DNA of 64,000 bases from Nocardiopsis flavescens (GCF_900141985.1 NZ_FQZK01000001.1:1-64000), one strand, 5' to 3'. Numbered from the stretch's first letter, positions 38,403-48,653 are shown. Made by a program: numbers and translations. The notes: generated by a model not told the origin, from the letters alone.

Positions 38403-39964
38403 CAGCGGTCCTCCTTCTTCCGGTCCTGCTCGTCCCCTTCACCGTCCGCGCGCTCGTGGGCGGCCATCCGGTCGGCGCGCCTCCAGGGCACCAGGGCGAT
38501 GACGACGCCGACGACGACGGCCCCGATGGCCACGCCCCACCCGGCCGCGAGCAGGAACCCGGTCGGGTACCCCGCGTAGTTCTCGGCCAGTTCGCTGCGC
38601 AGGCCGTCCCACATCATGAAGCCCAGCAGGACGGGCGTCACCACGCTCAGGGTGATCCGCCACCACCGGCCCAGGCGGACCGAGGACACGCTGTCGGCGT
38701 GGGCCTGCAGGGCCGGCAGGCGGCGCAGGACCCAGCCGAACACGATGAGCATCACCAGGGCGGCCAGGGCGATGCCGTACTGGTTGATGAAGTGGTCGAA
38801 CACGTCGAGGTAGTGCACGCCCTGGTGGGTGGGGAAGATCAGGACCGACACCAGGGCGATGACCCCGCCGACCAGCAGGACCGCCTGGAGGCGGCCCAGG
38901 CCGACGCGGTCCCGGACCGCGGAGACGACGACCTCGACGATGCTGATCAGCGAGGTGAGCCCGGCGATGACCAGCGACGCGAAGAACAGCACGCCGAACA
39001 CCGACCCGCCCAGGGGCAGGGTGGAGATGATCTGCGGGAAGGCGATGAAGGCCAGCCCGATCCCGGAGGTGGCGACCTCGTCGACGGCGGTCCCGGCGGC
39101 GGTGGCCATGAACCCCAGGGCGGCGAACACGCCGATGCCCGCCAGCAGCTCGAACGAGCTGTTGGCGAAGCCCGCGACCATGGCCGAGCCGGTCAGGTCG
39201 GCCTTGCGCTTGAGGTAGGAGGCGTAGGTGACCATGATGCCGAAGCCGATGGACAGGGAGAAGAAGATCTGCCCGTAGGCCGCCACCCACACGCTCCCGT
39301 CGGCCATGGCGCTCCAGTCCGGGCTGAACAGGGCGTCCAGGCCGGCGGCGGCGCCCTCCAGGGTGACCGCCTGGACGACCAGGACGAGGAACAGCACCAC
39401 CAGCAGCGGGATGAAGACCATGTTGGCCTTCTGGATGCCGTTGCGGATACCCAGGGCCAGGATGGCCAGGACGACGACCCACACGGCGAGGAGCGGCCAG
39501 GCGACGGCGGGCACGTAGCCGGTGATGGCGCCGGGTGCCTCGCTGGCCTGGAGGAACTCCCCGAAGAAGAACCCGTCGGGGTCCTCGCCCCAGGCCCCGG
39601 TGAGGGAGAACCACACGTAGGAGGCGCTCCAGGCGATGATCGCTCCGTAGTAGACGGCGATGACGAAGCAGATCGCCACCTGCCACCAGCCGATCGCCTC
39701 GGCCGGCCGGGAGATGCGCCGGTAGGAGAGCGGGGCGGAGGACCGGTACCTGTGGCCGATCGAGTACTCCAGGATCAGCAGCGGGATGCCCGCGGTCAGC
39801 AGGGCGACCAGGTAGGGCACCATGAACGCCCCGCCGCCGTTCTCGTAGGCGATGTAGGGGAAGCGCCAGATGTTGCCGAGGCCGACGGCGGAGCCGATCG
39901 CCGCCATCAGGAAGCCCGCGCGCGACCCCCACTGCTCGCGGGGCTGTTGGGCCTGTTGGGCCAT
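38402..39964 (-). CDS. metP: Sodium-dependent NSS family amino-acid transporter (MetP-like)
   Basis: The protein has 520 residues with about twelve membrane helices. Family marks are WGSRAGFLMAAIGSAVGLGNIWRFPYIAYENGGGAFMVPYL (helix 1, sodium and substrate site), YYGAIIAWSASYVWFSLTG and FFSLSIGFGIMVTYASYLKRK. The presence of the MetS subunit right after it points to methionine or alanine import in symport with sodium. The name metP rests on this pairing. The 5' gap to the HIT gene holds the divergent promoters. Confidence 0.9.
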   Translation of the reverse strand: MAQQAQQPREQWGSRAGFLMAAIGSAVGLGNIWRFPYIAYENGGGAFMVPYLVALLTAGIPLLILEYSIGHRYRSSAPLSYRRISRPAEAIGWWQVAICFVIAVYYGAIIAWSASYVWFSLTGAWGEDPDGFFFGEFLQASEAPGAITGYVPAVAWPLLAVWVVVLAILALGIRNGIQKANMVFIPLLVVLFLVLVVQAVTLEGAAAGLDALFSPDWSAMADGSVWVAAYGQIFFSLSIGFGIMVTYASYLKRKADLTGSAMVAGFANSSFELLAGIGVFAALGFMATAAGTAVDEVATSGIGLAFIAFPQIISTLPLGGSVFGVLFFASLVIAGLTSLISIVEVVVSAVRDRVGLGRLQAVLLVGGVIALVSVLIFPTHQGVHYLDVFDHFINQYGIALAALVMLIVFGWVLRRLPALQAHADSVSSVRLGRWWRITLSVVTPVLLGFMMWDGLRSELAENYAGYPTGFLLAAGWGVAIGAVVVGVVIALVPWRRADRMAAHERADGEGDEQDRKKEDR

Positions 39965-40251
39965 GGTGAGGTCTCCTCCGTCACATACCGTCGTTGCGCG
40001 CCCCGCACGGTAGCAGGATTTGGACGAAGGGGCATGTTCCGGGACCTGGTGTCGTATGTTCGTCTTCTCCGGAAAGTCCCTGGTGATCGAACGTCCAGCG
40101 CCGCGTTCCCGGGTGGCTGCGGCGCACGGGGGCGCGCTCCGGGGGCGGGCCCGGCCGGTCCGAAATCGGTGGCGGCACGGCGGTGCGGCGTGCGACGGTG
40201 GGGTTCGCGGCCACCCCCGCCGCGGCCCCGGACGGGTGAGGAGGTCCCTTC

Positions 40252-40677
40252 GTGGACGAGGAGTGCGCGTTCTGCGGCATCGTCGCCGGCCGGCTGGTGT
40301 CCAGCCCGGTCTACGAGGACGACCTGGTCGTGGCGTTCATGGACCTGTACCCGGTGACGCCCGGGCACGTGCTGGTGGTGCCCCGCGCCCACGTGGCCGG
40401 GCTGGGCGACCTGGACGACGCCCTGGGCGCGAGGCTGTGGAGCGCGGCCCGCCGGATCGGCACCGCCCTGCGCGGCGGCGCGGTGCGCTGCGAGGGGGTC
40501 AACCTCTTCCTGGCCGACGGCGAGGCCGCCGGGCAGGAGATCTTCCACGTGCACCTGCACGTCTTCCCCCGGTTCGCGGGGGACCCCTTCTCCCTTCACG
40601 CGCTGTGGGAGGAGGCCGACCGGGAGGTGCTGCACGGGCAGGCGGCGCGGCTGCGCGCCCTGCTCCCCGGGAGCTGA
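40252..40677 (+). CDS. HIT family protein
   Basis: The protein has 141 residues. N-terminal DEECAFCGIVAGRLVSSPVYEDDLVVAFMDLYPVTPGHVLVVPRAHV and the histidine triad IFHVHLHVFPRF (His-x-His-x-His) place it in the Hint/HIT hydrolases, which cleave nucleoside phosphoramidates and dinucleoside polyphosphates. The CxxC at CAFC may bind zinc, as in Hint proteins. The stop is 12 bases from the convergent RmlD-like gene. Confidence 0.93.
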   Translation: MDEECAFCGIVAGRLVSSPVYEDDLVVAFMDLYPVTPGHVLVVPRAHVAGLGDLDDALGARLWSAARRIGTALRGGAVRCEGVNLFLADGEAAGQEIFHVHLHVFPRFAGDPFSLHALWEEADREVLHGQAARLRALLPGS

Positions 40678-40689
40678 CGCCGGGGGCGG

Positions 40690-41523
40690 TCAGCGCGGGG
40701 TCCGGGCCAGGAAGGCCCGGGCCCCGCGCAGTTCGGTGTCCAGGGCGGCGCGGGTGGCGGTGCAGTCCAGGCGCACCTCCAGGGGCCCGGGAGGTCCGGA
40801 CTCGGCGCGCCGCCCCCGGGGCAGCAGGCCGGGGTCCAGCCCGTCGCGGCGGGCGATGAGGACGCCCAGCTCGTGGCGGCTCAGGGCGTGGGGCCCGGCG
40901 AGGTGGTGCACGCCCGAGCGGTCGGTGGCGGCCAGCTCCAGCAGGGCCCGGGCCAGGTCGCCGGCGTGGACCGGGCAGCGGACGTCGTCGGTGAACAGGG
41001 CGCCGGGTGCGCCCGCGGCCAGGGCGTGGACCCGGCGTTCGTGGGCGGAGGCGCCGCCGCCGATGATCAGGGAGGTGCGGGCGATGACCGCGTTGGGGTG
41101 TACGGCGGCGACCGCCGTCTCGGCGGCGGCCTTGGCGGCGCCGTAGGGGGTGCGGGGGTCCGGGTGCGCGGTCTCGGGGTAGGAGGGGGCGGCGCCGGAG
41201 AACACGGCGTCGCTGGAGACGTGGACCAGGCGGGCCCCGGCCGCGGCGGCGGCCAGCGCGGCGTGGGCGGCCCCGTCGGCGGTGACCGGCCAGTCGTCCT
41301 GGCGGTAGGCGGCGTTGACGACGGCGTCGGGGCGCACCCGCCGCACCAGGTCGGCGACGGCGCGGCGCTCGCGCAGGTCCAGCCGGTGCAGGGCCGTGCC
41401 CGGCGGGGCGTGGGGGGTGCGGGTGGCCCAGGTCCCGGCCACCCGGTGGCCCGCGGCCAGGGCCAGGCGGACGACCTCCCCGCCCAGGTGGCCGCCGGCG
41501 CCCAGCACGAGAACGGTGCTCAT
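40690..41523 (-). CDS. RmlD-like NAD(P)-dependent sugar-nucleotide reductase
   Basis: The protein has 277 residues, an extended SDR: VLVLGAGGHLGGEVVRLALAAGHRV, LVHVSSDAVFSGAAPSYPE (catalytic Ser region), PYGAAKAAAE with Tyr-x3-Lys, and IARTSLIIGGG. It resembles dTDP-4-dehydrorhamnose reductase, but there is no rhamnose operon around, so the substrate could be another nucleotide sugar or an unrelated carbonyl. It lies divergently from the DUF2784 gene. Confidence 0.85.
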   Translation of the reverse strand: MSTVLVLGAGGHLGGEVVRLALAAGHRVAGTWATRTPHAPPGTALHRLDLRERRAVADLVRRVRPDAVVNAAYRQDDWPVTADGAAHAALAAAAAGARLVHVSSDAVFSGAAPSYPETAHPDPRTPYGAAKAAAETAVAAVHPNAVIARTSLIIGGGASAHERRVHALAAGAPGALFTDDVRCPVHAGDLARALLELAATDRSGVHHLAGPHALSRHELGVLIARRDGLDPGLLPRGRRAESGPPGPLEVRLDCTATRAALDTELRGARAFLARTPR

Positions 41524-41645
41524 GGGGCCACGCTACCGGTGGGCGCCCGGGCGCTGCGGGAGGCCGCCGGGGCGGGTGCGGGGCCCGGAGGGAATGAGTA
41601 CGCGTACCGATGCGGAGGGGCGGGGCGCCCTCGTAGCGTCGGGGT

Positions 41646-42050
41646 ATGACCTCCCTCGTTCTGGCGGCCGGGTACGCGGCCGCCGCCCTGCACTTCGTGT
41701 TCTTCGCCTTCGTGGTCCTGGGCGGGTTCACCGCCTGGCGCCGCCCCCGGATGTTCTGGGTGCACCTGGGGGTGGCCGCCTACGCGCTGGGGATCGTCAT
41801 CGTGGACTGGCCGTGCTTCCTGACCGAGATCGAGAACTGGTCGCGGGCGGCGACGGGGCGGCCGGAGATGGAGTTCGGGTTCATCGACCACTACCTGACC
41901 GGCACCCTGTACCCGCGCGAGCACCTGATGACGTCGCGGTACGTGATCGCGGCGGTGGTGGCGTGCTCGTGGGCGGGCGCGTGGTGGCTGTGGCGGGGCC
42001 GCCGCGCGGCCGGCGGCGCCGGGCTCCCGTCGGTGGGCGCGCGCGGGTGA
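41646..42050 (+). CDS. DUF2784 family membrane protein
   Basis: The protein has 134 residues with three to four membrane helices: AAGYAAAALHFVFFAFVVLGGFTAW, VHLGVAAYALGIVIVDWPCFLTEIENW and YVIAAVVACSWAGAWWLW. The invariant LHFxFFxFVxxGG and WPCPLTxLE-like segments are those of DUF2784. Function unknown. It starts 123 bases from the divergent RmlD-like gene and its end converges with an EamA transporter. Confidence 0.87.
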   Translation: MTSLVLAAGYAAAALHFVFFAFVVLGGFTAWRRPRMFWVHLGVAAYALGIVIVDWPCFLTEIENWSRAATGRPEMEFGFIDHYLTGTLYPREHLMTSRYVIAAVVACSWAGAWWLWRGRRAAGGAGLPSVGARG

Positions 42051-42062
42051 GCGGTGCGGGGT

Positions 42063-43043
42063 TCAGGCCAGCGCGGCGGGCCGGTCGGGGCCGGCCGGGT
42101 CGCCGGGGTCCGCGGGCGCTGGGGCCGGGGGGTGCGGGGCGGCCGGGACGGCGGTCTGGGCGATGAACGCCCCGGCGACGATGACCGCGGCGCCCAGGAT
42201 CTGCACGGGGGTCAGGGCCTCGCCCAGCAGGACCCAGGCCAGGACGATCGCCGTGACGACCTCCAGGTAGGCGACACCCCCGGCGATCTGCGGGGACAGG
42301 CGGCGCACGGCGGCGATGCCGGTGAAGTAGGCGATGACGGTGGAGACCAGGCCCAGCCACAGGGCGAGCGCCCAGCCGGGCAGGGGCAGCGGCCCCAGGG
42401 CGGTGGTGGTGGCGAGCAGGCCCCAGTCGAGGTTCCAGGGGCGGGCCAGGGGCAGCAGCAGGAGGGTGGCGGTGAGGGCGCCGAAGGCGATGACGGCCAG
42501 GGGTTCGGCGTCCTCGCCGGTGCGGTCCGACAGCAGGAAGTAGGCGGCCTGGGCCGCGGCGGCGCCCAGGGCCAGGCCCACGCCCAGGGCGTCCAGGCGC
42601 ATGCCCGCCCACACCTCCAGCAGCAGGACGAGGCCGGTCAGGGCCATGATGACGCCGACGACGGCGGCCGGGGGGACCTTGGTGCGGCGGACCGCGCGCA
42701 GCCAGAGCAGGACCAGGACGGGGCCCAGGAACTCGATGAGCAGGGCGATGCCCACGGGGATGCGGGCGATGGCGGCGAAGTACAGGGCCTGGACGCCGGC
42801 CATGGGGAAGACGCCGTAGGCGAGGATGAGCAGCGGGCGGCGGGTGAGCAGGCGGCGGTGGCGCACGGCGACGGGCAGCAGCAGGAGGGCGGCCCCGGCC
42901 AGGCGCAGCCAGGTGACGTGGACCGAGTCCATGCCGGCGTCCAGGAGGGGCCGGGCGAAGACGCCCGAGCCGCCGAAGGCCAGGGCCGAGGCGAGGGCGA
43001 AGGCCAGGCCGGTGGGGCGGTGGCGGGCGGGCGCTGCGGGCAC
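42063..43043 (-). CDS. EamA family (DMT superfamily) transporter
   Basis: The protein has 326 residues with ten membrane helices in two EamA repeats: LASALAFGGSGVFARPLLDAGMDSVHVTWLRLAGAALLLLPVAV, PMAGVQALYFAAIARIPVGIALLIEFLGPVLVLLWL, and in repeat two LATTTALGPLPLPG, GVAYLEVVTAIVLAWVLLGEALT. RhtA/YdcZ-like exporter of amino acids or related compounds. The GTG at 43043 has GGGAG six bases upstream and fits the start of helix 1. The C-terminus is Ala/Pro-rich. Confidence 0.88.
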   Translation of the reverse strand: MPAAPARHRPTGLAFALASALAFGGSGVFARPLLDAGMDSVHVTWLRLAGAALLLLPVAVRHRRLLTRRPLLILAYGVFPMAGVQALYFAAIARIPVGIALLIEFLGPVLVLLWLRAVRRTKVPPAAVVGVIMALTGLVLLLEVWAGMRLDALGVGLALGAAAAQAAYFLLSDRTGEDAEPLAVIAFGALTATLLLLPLARPWNLDWGLLATTTALGPLPLPGWALALWLGLVSTVIAYFTGIAAVRRLSPQIAGGVAYLEVVTAIVLAWVLLGEALTPVQILGAAVIVAGAFIAQTAVPAAPHPPAPAPADPGDPAGPDRPAALA

Positions 43044-43201
43044 GGTCTCTCCCGGGGGACGCGGCGGAAAAGGTGGGATCTTTCGAGGATAGGGGCGGGC
43101 GGGGCGGGGCGTCCTCCCCGGGTGGTCCGGCCGGGGGCCGGTGCCGGCCCGGGCCTTCGTGCCGGTGCGCGCCCGGTGCCCTCGGGCGCGGGCGGCGGGG
43201 G

Positions 43202-43717
43202 TCAGGCCGGCGGGGCGGTGAGGTCGAGTTCGGCCCAGGCCACGTCGTGCCAGGCGCCGTGCTTGAAGCCGACCTTGTGCATGACGCCGACGTCGGTGAA
43301 GCCCAGGGCGCGGTGCAGGCCCAGGCTGGCGTCGTTGGGCAGGGTCATGCAGGCGATGGCGCGGGTCATGCCGCGTTCGGCCAGCCGGGGCAGGAGTGCG
43401 GTGTAGAGGGTGCGTCCGGCGCCGGTGCGGCGCAGTCCGCGGCGCAGGTACACGCTGACCTCGCAGCACCGGTCGTAGGCGGCGCGGGCGCGGAAGGCGC
43501 CGCCGTAGGCGTAGCCGGCGACGGTGCCCCCGGCGTCCTCCAGGACGAGCCAGGCGTGGCGGCTGCGGGCGGCGGCGATGCGGACGGCCATCTCCTCGGC
43601 GGTGGGGGCCTGGAGTTCGAAGGTGGCGGCGGTGTCGGTGACGTAGGGCGCGTAGATGTCGGCGCAGGCGGCGGCGTCGGCCGCTGTGGCGTCGCGGACG
43701 GTGTGGAGTGCGGGCAT
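43202..43717 (-). CDS. GNAT acetyltransferase, phosphinothricin N-acetyltransferase-like
   Basis: The protein has 171 residues. TVRDATAADAAACADIYAPYVTDTAATFELQAPTAEEM, the acetyl-CoA loop RRGLRRTGAGRTLYTALLPRLAERG (Q/RxxGxG/A-like RTGAGRTL), and LGFTDVGVMHKVGFKHGAWHDVAWAELDL are the marks of the PAT/MddA family, which acetylates phosphinothricin or methionine sulfone-like compounds. The start could be ATG 43726 (MNAMPAL) instead of ATG 43717. It is divergent from an XRE regulator; the two start regions mirror each other. Confidence 0.9.
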   Translation of the reverse strand: MPALHTVRDATAADAAACADIYAPYVTDTAATFELQAPTAEEMAVRIAAARSRHAWLVLEDAGGTVAGYAYGGAFRARAAYDRCCEVSVYLRRGLRRTGAGRTLYTALLPRLAERGMTRAIACMTLPNDASLGLHRALGFTDVGVMHKVGFKHGAWHDVAWAELDLTAPPA

Positions 43718-43723
43718 CGCGTT

Positions 43724-43758
43724 CATAGTGAGGATGGTAAACGCATCTGTCCACTATG
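43724..43758. promoter_or_regulatory. Symmetric divergent operator between GNAT and XRE genes
   Basis: CATAGTG (43724-43730) and CACTATG (43752-43758) form an inverted repeat around an AT-richer 21-base centre. The outer flanks continue the symmetry: both genes begin ATGAACGC. The operator covers both start regions, so binding by the XRE protein would silence both genes. Confidence 0.65.
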
Positions 43759-43767
43759 ATGAACGCC

Positions 43768-44331
43768 ATGAGCGACGACCTCTCTGTGGCCCTCGCCACC
43801 ACCCTCCAGCGCCTGCGCGCCGACCGGGGCCTGTCCGGCGCCGCCCTGGCCGACCGCTCCGGGGTCTCCCGGTCCATGGTCAGCCGGATCGAGAGCGGCG
43901 ACGTCCAGCCCACCGCGTCCCTGCTGGGACGGCTGTCGGCGGCGCTGGGCATCACCCTGTCGGAGCTGATCGCCAGCGCCGAGCGCGGCGAGCGCCGCCT
44001 GGTCCGCCGCGCCGAGCAGCCGGTGTGGACCGACCCCGGCACCGGGTACACCCGCCGGGCCGTCTCGCCCGCCTCGGGGGGCCGCCTGGAGCTGGTGGAG
44101 GTGCACCTGCCCCCGGGGGCCCGGGTGTCCTTCCCCGCCGAGGCCTACGCCTTCACCCACCACCAGATCTGGGTGCTGGAGGGGGACCTGGAGTTCCGGG
44201 AGGGGGAGACGGTGCACGGGCTGGGGGCGGGCGACTGCCTCCAGACGGGGCCGCCCGCCCCCTGCGAGTTCCACAACCCGGGCGGGCGGGAGTGCCGCTA
44301 CCTGGTGGCCGTCACCCGCCGCGCCCCCTGA
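43768..44331 (+). CDS. XRE-type HTH regulator with cupin domain
   Basis: The protein has 187 residues. HTH_3 (about 10-62): ALATTLQRLRADRGLSGAALADRSGVSRSMVSRIESGDVQPTASLLGRLSAAL. Cupin (about 100-180): LVEVHLPPGARVSFPAEAYAFTHHQIWVLEGDLEFREGE and GDCLQTGPPAPCEFHNPGG. ATG 43768 is favoured as the first codon of the conserved part; 43756 and 43759 are in frame. It is divergent from the acetyltransferase and probably represses it. The stop codon lies in the loop of a small terminator hairpin. Confidence 0.88.
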   Translation: MSDDLSVALATTLQRLRADRGLSGAALADRSGVSRSMVSRIESGDVQPTASLLGRLSAALGITLSELIASAERGERRLVRRAEQPVWTDPGTGYTRRAVSPASGGRLELVEVHLPPGARVSFPAEAYAFTHHQIWVLEGDLEFREGETVHGLGAGDCLQTGPPAPCEFHNPGGRECRYLVAVTRRAP

Positions 44332-44337
44332 GGGGGC
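44323..44337. terminator. Hairpin with the XRE stop codon in its loop
   Basis: GCCCCC / GGGGGC, 6 bp, with TGA (44329-44331) as the whole loop, the same design as at 12773-12793. Confidence 0.45.
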
Positions 44338-44452
44338 AATCCGACACGGGCTCGGGGGACCGGCGCGGGGCGCAGCCGCACGACCGGGGGCCCTCCGCGC
44401 AGGGCCGCCCCGAGGGGACCGCGGGAGCCCGCCGCCCGGCGGAGCGGGCGGC

Positions 44453-45604
44453 TCAGGGCAGGGGGACCGGGACCGGCCGCGATCCCTCGGCCAGGGAGCG
44501 GGCCCCGGCGACCCCGACCAGCGAGGCCGCCACCGCCTCGCGCACCCCCACCGGCGGCGGCGCCCCGTGCAGCACGGTGTCGCGCAGGCCGCGCAGCACC
44601 AGCACCGTCCCCTCCTGACCGCGCTCCACGGGCTCCCCGTCCAGGAGCACCGGCGGCGCGGTGCGCTCCTCCTCGTGCGCGGCGCCGTCCGGGCGGGTCC
44701 ACGCCTCGTGGCGCACCCGCACCGACCAGGCGCGCTCCCCGGCGGCGCGGACCGACTCGGCGGCGGCCAGGGTGCCGTGCACCGACATCCGGCTCCAGTG
44801 GGCGTCGGACTCGCCCTGGAGGAAGCCGTTGCGGGTCAGGGCCAGGGCGCCGGTGGACAGGCGCACCGCCATCACGCTCGCCCCGCGCGGGTCGGCGGTG
44901 TCGACGGGGAACGCGGTGACCTCCACGGGCGTCGCGCCGGTGACCGCCAGGATCGGCGACAGCGCGTGGGTGCAGTAGGCGGTGGGGGCGATGCGGCCCC
45001 GCCAGTGCGCGGGGTCCCCGGTGAGGGCGCGCACGGCCCCGGGGGACATGCCGTGCAGGTAGTCGGCCTCGATGAGGGAGACCCGGCCCAGCTCCCCGGC
45101 GGCCACGGCGGCGCGCAGCAGCCGCACGTGGGGGTGCAGGACGTAGTTCTCGGCGAAGGAGTAGGTGGCGGCGGAGGCCCGGGCGGCCTCCACCAGCGCC
45201 CGCCCCTGGTCGGCGTCGGCGCAGGCGGCGGTCTCGGACAGGACGTGGACGCCGCGTCCGAGGAAGGCCTCGGCCGGGGCGGCGTGGGTGTCGAAGTCGT
45301 CGGCCAGCAGGACCGCGTCCAGGTCGGCGCCGAGCAGGTCGCGCCAGTGCCCGCCCAGGGGGACCCCGGGCAGGGCGGCGCCCGCCCTGGCGCGGGCGGC
45401 CGGGTCGGTGTCGCAGGCGGCGACCACGTCGATGCCGACCCGTCGCGCCCACCGGGCCAGGTGCAGCCCCTGGACGAGGCCCACCACCCCCATCCTCACG
45501 CGCCGCGCGGGCGGCGCGCCGGGGTCGGCGGGTGCGGCAGGCGCGGTGTCGCGGGCGGCGGCGCGGTCGGCAGGGGGCCCGGCGGCCCGGGTCGGGTCTT
45601 CCAT
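44453..45604 (-). CDS. Gfo/Idh/MocA family oxidoreductase
   Basis: The protein has 383 residues. The Rossmann domain begins RRVRMGVVGLVQGLHLARWARRVGIDVVAACD (about 35-66); further marks are DAVLLADDFDTHAAPAEAFLGRGVHVLSETAACADADQGRALVEAA, where the usual EKP Lys is replaced (SETAA), and SLIEADYLHGMSP. The missing Lys argues for an atypical or non-dehydrogenase activity. Residues 1-34 (Ala/Pro-rich) may be an unstructured lead; the start may be ATG 45613 or a later codon. It is downstream of a GNAT gene on the same strand. Confidence 0.8.
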   Translation of the reverse strand: MEDPTRAAGPPADRAAARDTAPAAPADPGAPPARRVRMGVVGLVQGLHLARWARRVGIDVVAACDTDPAARARAGAALPGVPLGGHWRDLLGADLDAVLLADDFDTHAAPAEAFLGRGVHVLSETAACADADQGRALVEAARASAATYSFAENYVLHPHVRLLRAAVAAGELGRVSLIEADYLHGMSPGAVRALTGDPAHWRGRIAPTAYCTHALSPILAVTGATPVEVTAFPVDTADPRGASVMAVRLSTGALALTRNGFLQGESDAHWSRMSVHGTLAAAESVRAAGERAWSVRVRHEAWTRPDGAAHEEERTAPPVLLDGEPVERGQEGTVLVLRGLRDTVLHGAPPPVGVREAVAASLVGVAGARSLAEGSRPVPVPLP

Positions 45605-45641
45605 GGGGCCCATGATGGCGGGGCGCGGGCCCGGGCGCGCG

Positions 45642-46319
45642 TTATTTTCCGGCCGGGGCGCGGGCGATGAGGACCGTGGCCAGCGGGGTCCAGCCCAGCG
45701 AGGTGTACAGGTGGCGCCCCTCGGCGGAGGCCACCAGCAGCCCGTGTTCGGCCCCCGCCCGCCGGGCGTGCCCGACCAGGGAGGACATGAGCGCCCCGCC
45801 CAGGCCGCGGCGCCGGTGCGCGGGCTCGGTGGTGATGGCGTCGGCCACGGCGTCGCCGTCGGACAGCCCCATGGCGCCGCTGGCCGCCTCCTCTCCCAGG
45901 GCGGTGGAGACCCGTGCGCGCAGCACCCCGCGCGCCCGCCCGGTGGTGACGCGGTAGGGGCGCGGCGGGTCCAGGAGGGGGTGCTCGTCCAGGTCGGCGC
46001 CCATGAGCGTCTCGGTGCCCGGGTCGACCTCCAGGCCCGCCTCCCGCAGGAGCAGCGCGGTCTTGTCGGGGGCGGCTGTGGGGGAGGTCACCCAGTCGGT
46101 GCGGGAGGAGGCCAGGACGCGCCGGGCGACGGCCGCGATCGAGTCCGGGTCGCCGTCGGCGTCGGTGAGCACGTACTCGTCGTGGCGGTGCTCGAACCCG
46201 AAGTGCACGCGCAGCGCCCCGTCCCGCTCCAGGGGTTCGGGCAGGGAGCGGGCGGTCCCCCAGCCCCTCTGCCAGCGGCGGACCAGGTCGGGCAGCGGGG
46301 TGCGGGCGGGGTCGGTCAT
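45642..46319 (-). CDS. GNAT family N-acetyltransferase
   Basis: The protein has 225 residues. The N-terminal half has WQRGWGTARSLPEPLERDGALRVHFGFEHRHDEYVLTDAD. The C-terminal GNAT core (about 135-215) reads GDAVADAITTEPAHRRRGLGGALMSSLVGHARRAGAEHGLLVASAEGRHLYTSLGWTPL, with the acetyl-CoA loop RRRGLGGAL. The substrate is unknown. It is 37 bases upstream of the Gfo/Idh gene on the same strand, so probably one operon. Confidence 0.88.
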   Translation of the reverse strand: MTDPARTPLPDLVRRWQRGWGTARSLPEPLERDGALRVHFGFEHRHDEYVLTDADGDPDSIAAVARRVLASSRTDWVTSPTAAPDKTALLLREAGLEVDPGTETLMGADLDEHPLLDPPRPYRVTTGRARGVLRARVSTALGEEAASGAMGLSDGDAVADAITTEPAHRRRGLGGALMSSLVGHARRAGAEHGLLVASAEGRHLYTSLGWTPLATVLIARAPAGK

Positions 46320-46458
46320 GGGCGTCCTCTGCGGGGTGCGGGTCTGGTGTGACCCCTGGGTCCGGTGTCCATATCAGATCACACCCGGGGGGTGGCGCCG
46401 GTCCGGGCGGCGCGGGGAGGTACCCCGCGTTCGAAGGCGGTGGTCGGGGCGTGTGTAA

Positions 46459-47928
<1,470 letters not shown>

Positions 47929-47954
47929 GGGTTCGGGCGCGGGCCCGCGCGGCG

Positions 47955-47987
47955 CGGCCCGCCCTCCGGTGGCCGGAGGGCGGGCCG
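47955..47987. terminator. 15-bp stem terminator downstream of gdhA
   Basis: CGGCCCGCCCTCCGG and its complement with a TGG loop, 26 bases past the stop. Confidence 0.7.
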
Positions 47988-48197
47988 CCGTCCGCGGCCC
48001 CGGGAAGCAGGCCCCGACCGGTTTGCGCAGGCCCGGCGGACCGCCGGTGCGGACGGGAGGCGGGAACCGGGCCGCGCGCGTTGGGTTCCCTCCGGCCTCG
48101 GGGCCACGGCACCGGGGCCCTTGACCTCAAGCGGAGTCGAGGTTCTACGGTGGTGGCCGACCGGCAGGACACCGCCCGCGGCCCCGGGGAGCAGGCC

Positions 48198-48653
48198 ATG
48201 GCCGTCACCGTCGCCCGGGTCGCCGGCCCCGACCGGCCCCCGGAGGCCTTCCGGGCCGCCGGTGCGCGTCACCGACTTCGACGCCTGACCGTCACCGAGA
48301 CCGGGGAGGACGCCGTGGACACACCACCGCGGGTGCGGGGGTTCGGCCCGGGAACGGGCGGGGACGCCGTCCGCTTCGGCGCAGGCATCCGCATCGCTCC
48401 GGGCGTGGAGGCCGCCGAGGGCGGACCGCTGAGCACCTACACGGCGTTCTTCGCGGCCGGGGCGCGCGCCGACCTGCCGGCCCCCTACACGGAGGTCTGG
48501 GTGGTGCTCGCCGGAGCGCTGCGCGTGGGCGAGGGGGCCGGCGCCGCCACGGTGCGCTCGGGCGACCACGTCCACGTGCCCGAAAACTCCCCCGGGACGG
48601 TGGAGGCGCTGGAGGACACCACCGTGGTCTGCGTGTCGGTGCCCGCCCACTGA
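48198..48653 (+). CDS. EutQ-like cupin protein
   Basis: The protein has 151 residues. The C-terminal two-thirds is a cupin: YTAFFAAGARADLPAPYTEVWVVLAGALRVGEG and SGDHVHVPENSPGTVEALEDTTVVCVSVPAH, close to EutQ-type ethanolamine-utilisation cupins. No eut genes are nearby. ATG 48198 has GGGGAG upstream. Codons around residues 24-31 (CAC CGA CTT CGA) are off-style, so an old frameshift in the N-terminal part cannot be excluded; a shorter start at GTG 48315 is possible. Confidence 0.65.
   Translation: MAVTVARVAGPDRPPEAFRAAGARHRLRRLTVTETGEDAVDTPPRVRGFGPGTGGDAVRFGAGIRIAPGVEAAEGGPLSTYTAFFAAGARADLPAPYTEVWVVLAGALRVGEGAGAATVRSGDHVHVPENSPGTVEALEDTTVVCVSVPAH

Noticed and set aside
48198..48314. Frameshift in the N-terminal part of the EutQ-like cupin gene
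   Set aside because: A few off-style codons only; the frame is open and no better reading was found, so it is noted as an uncertainty and not called a pseudogene.
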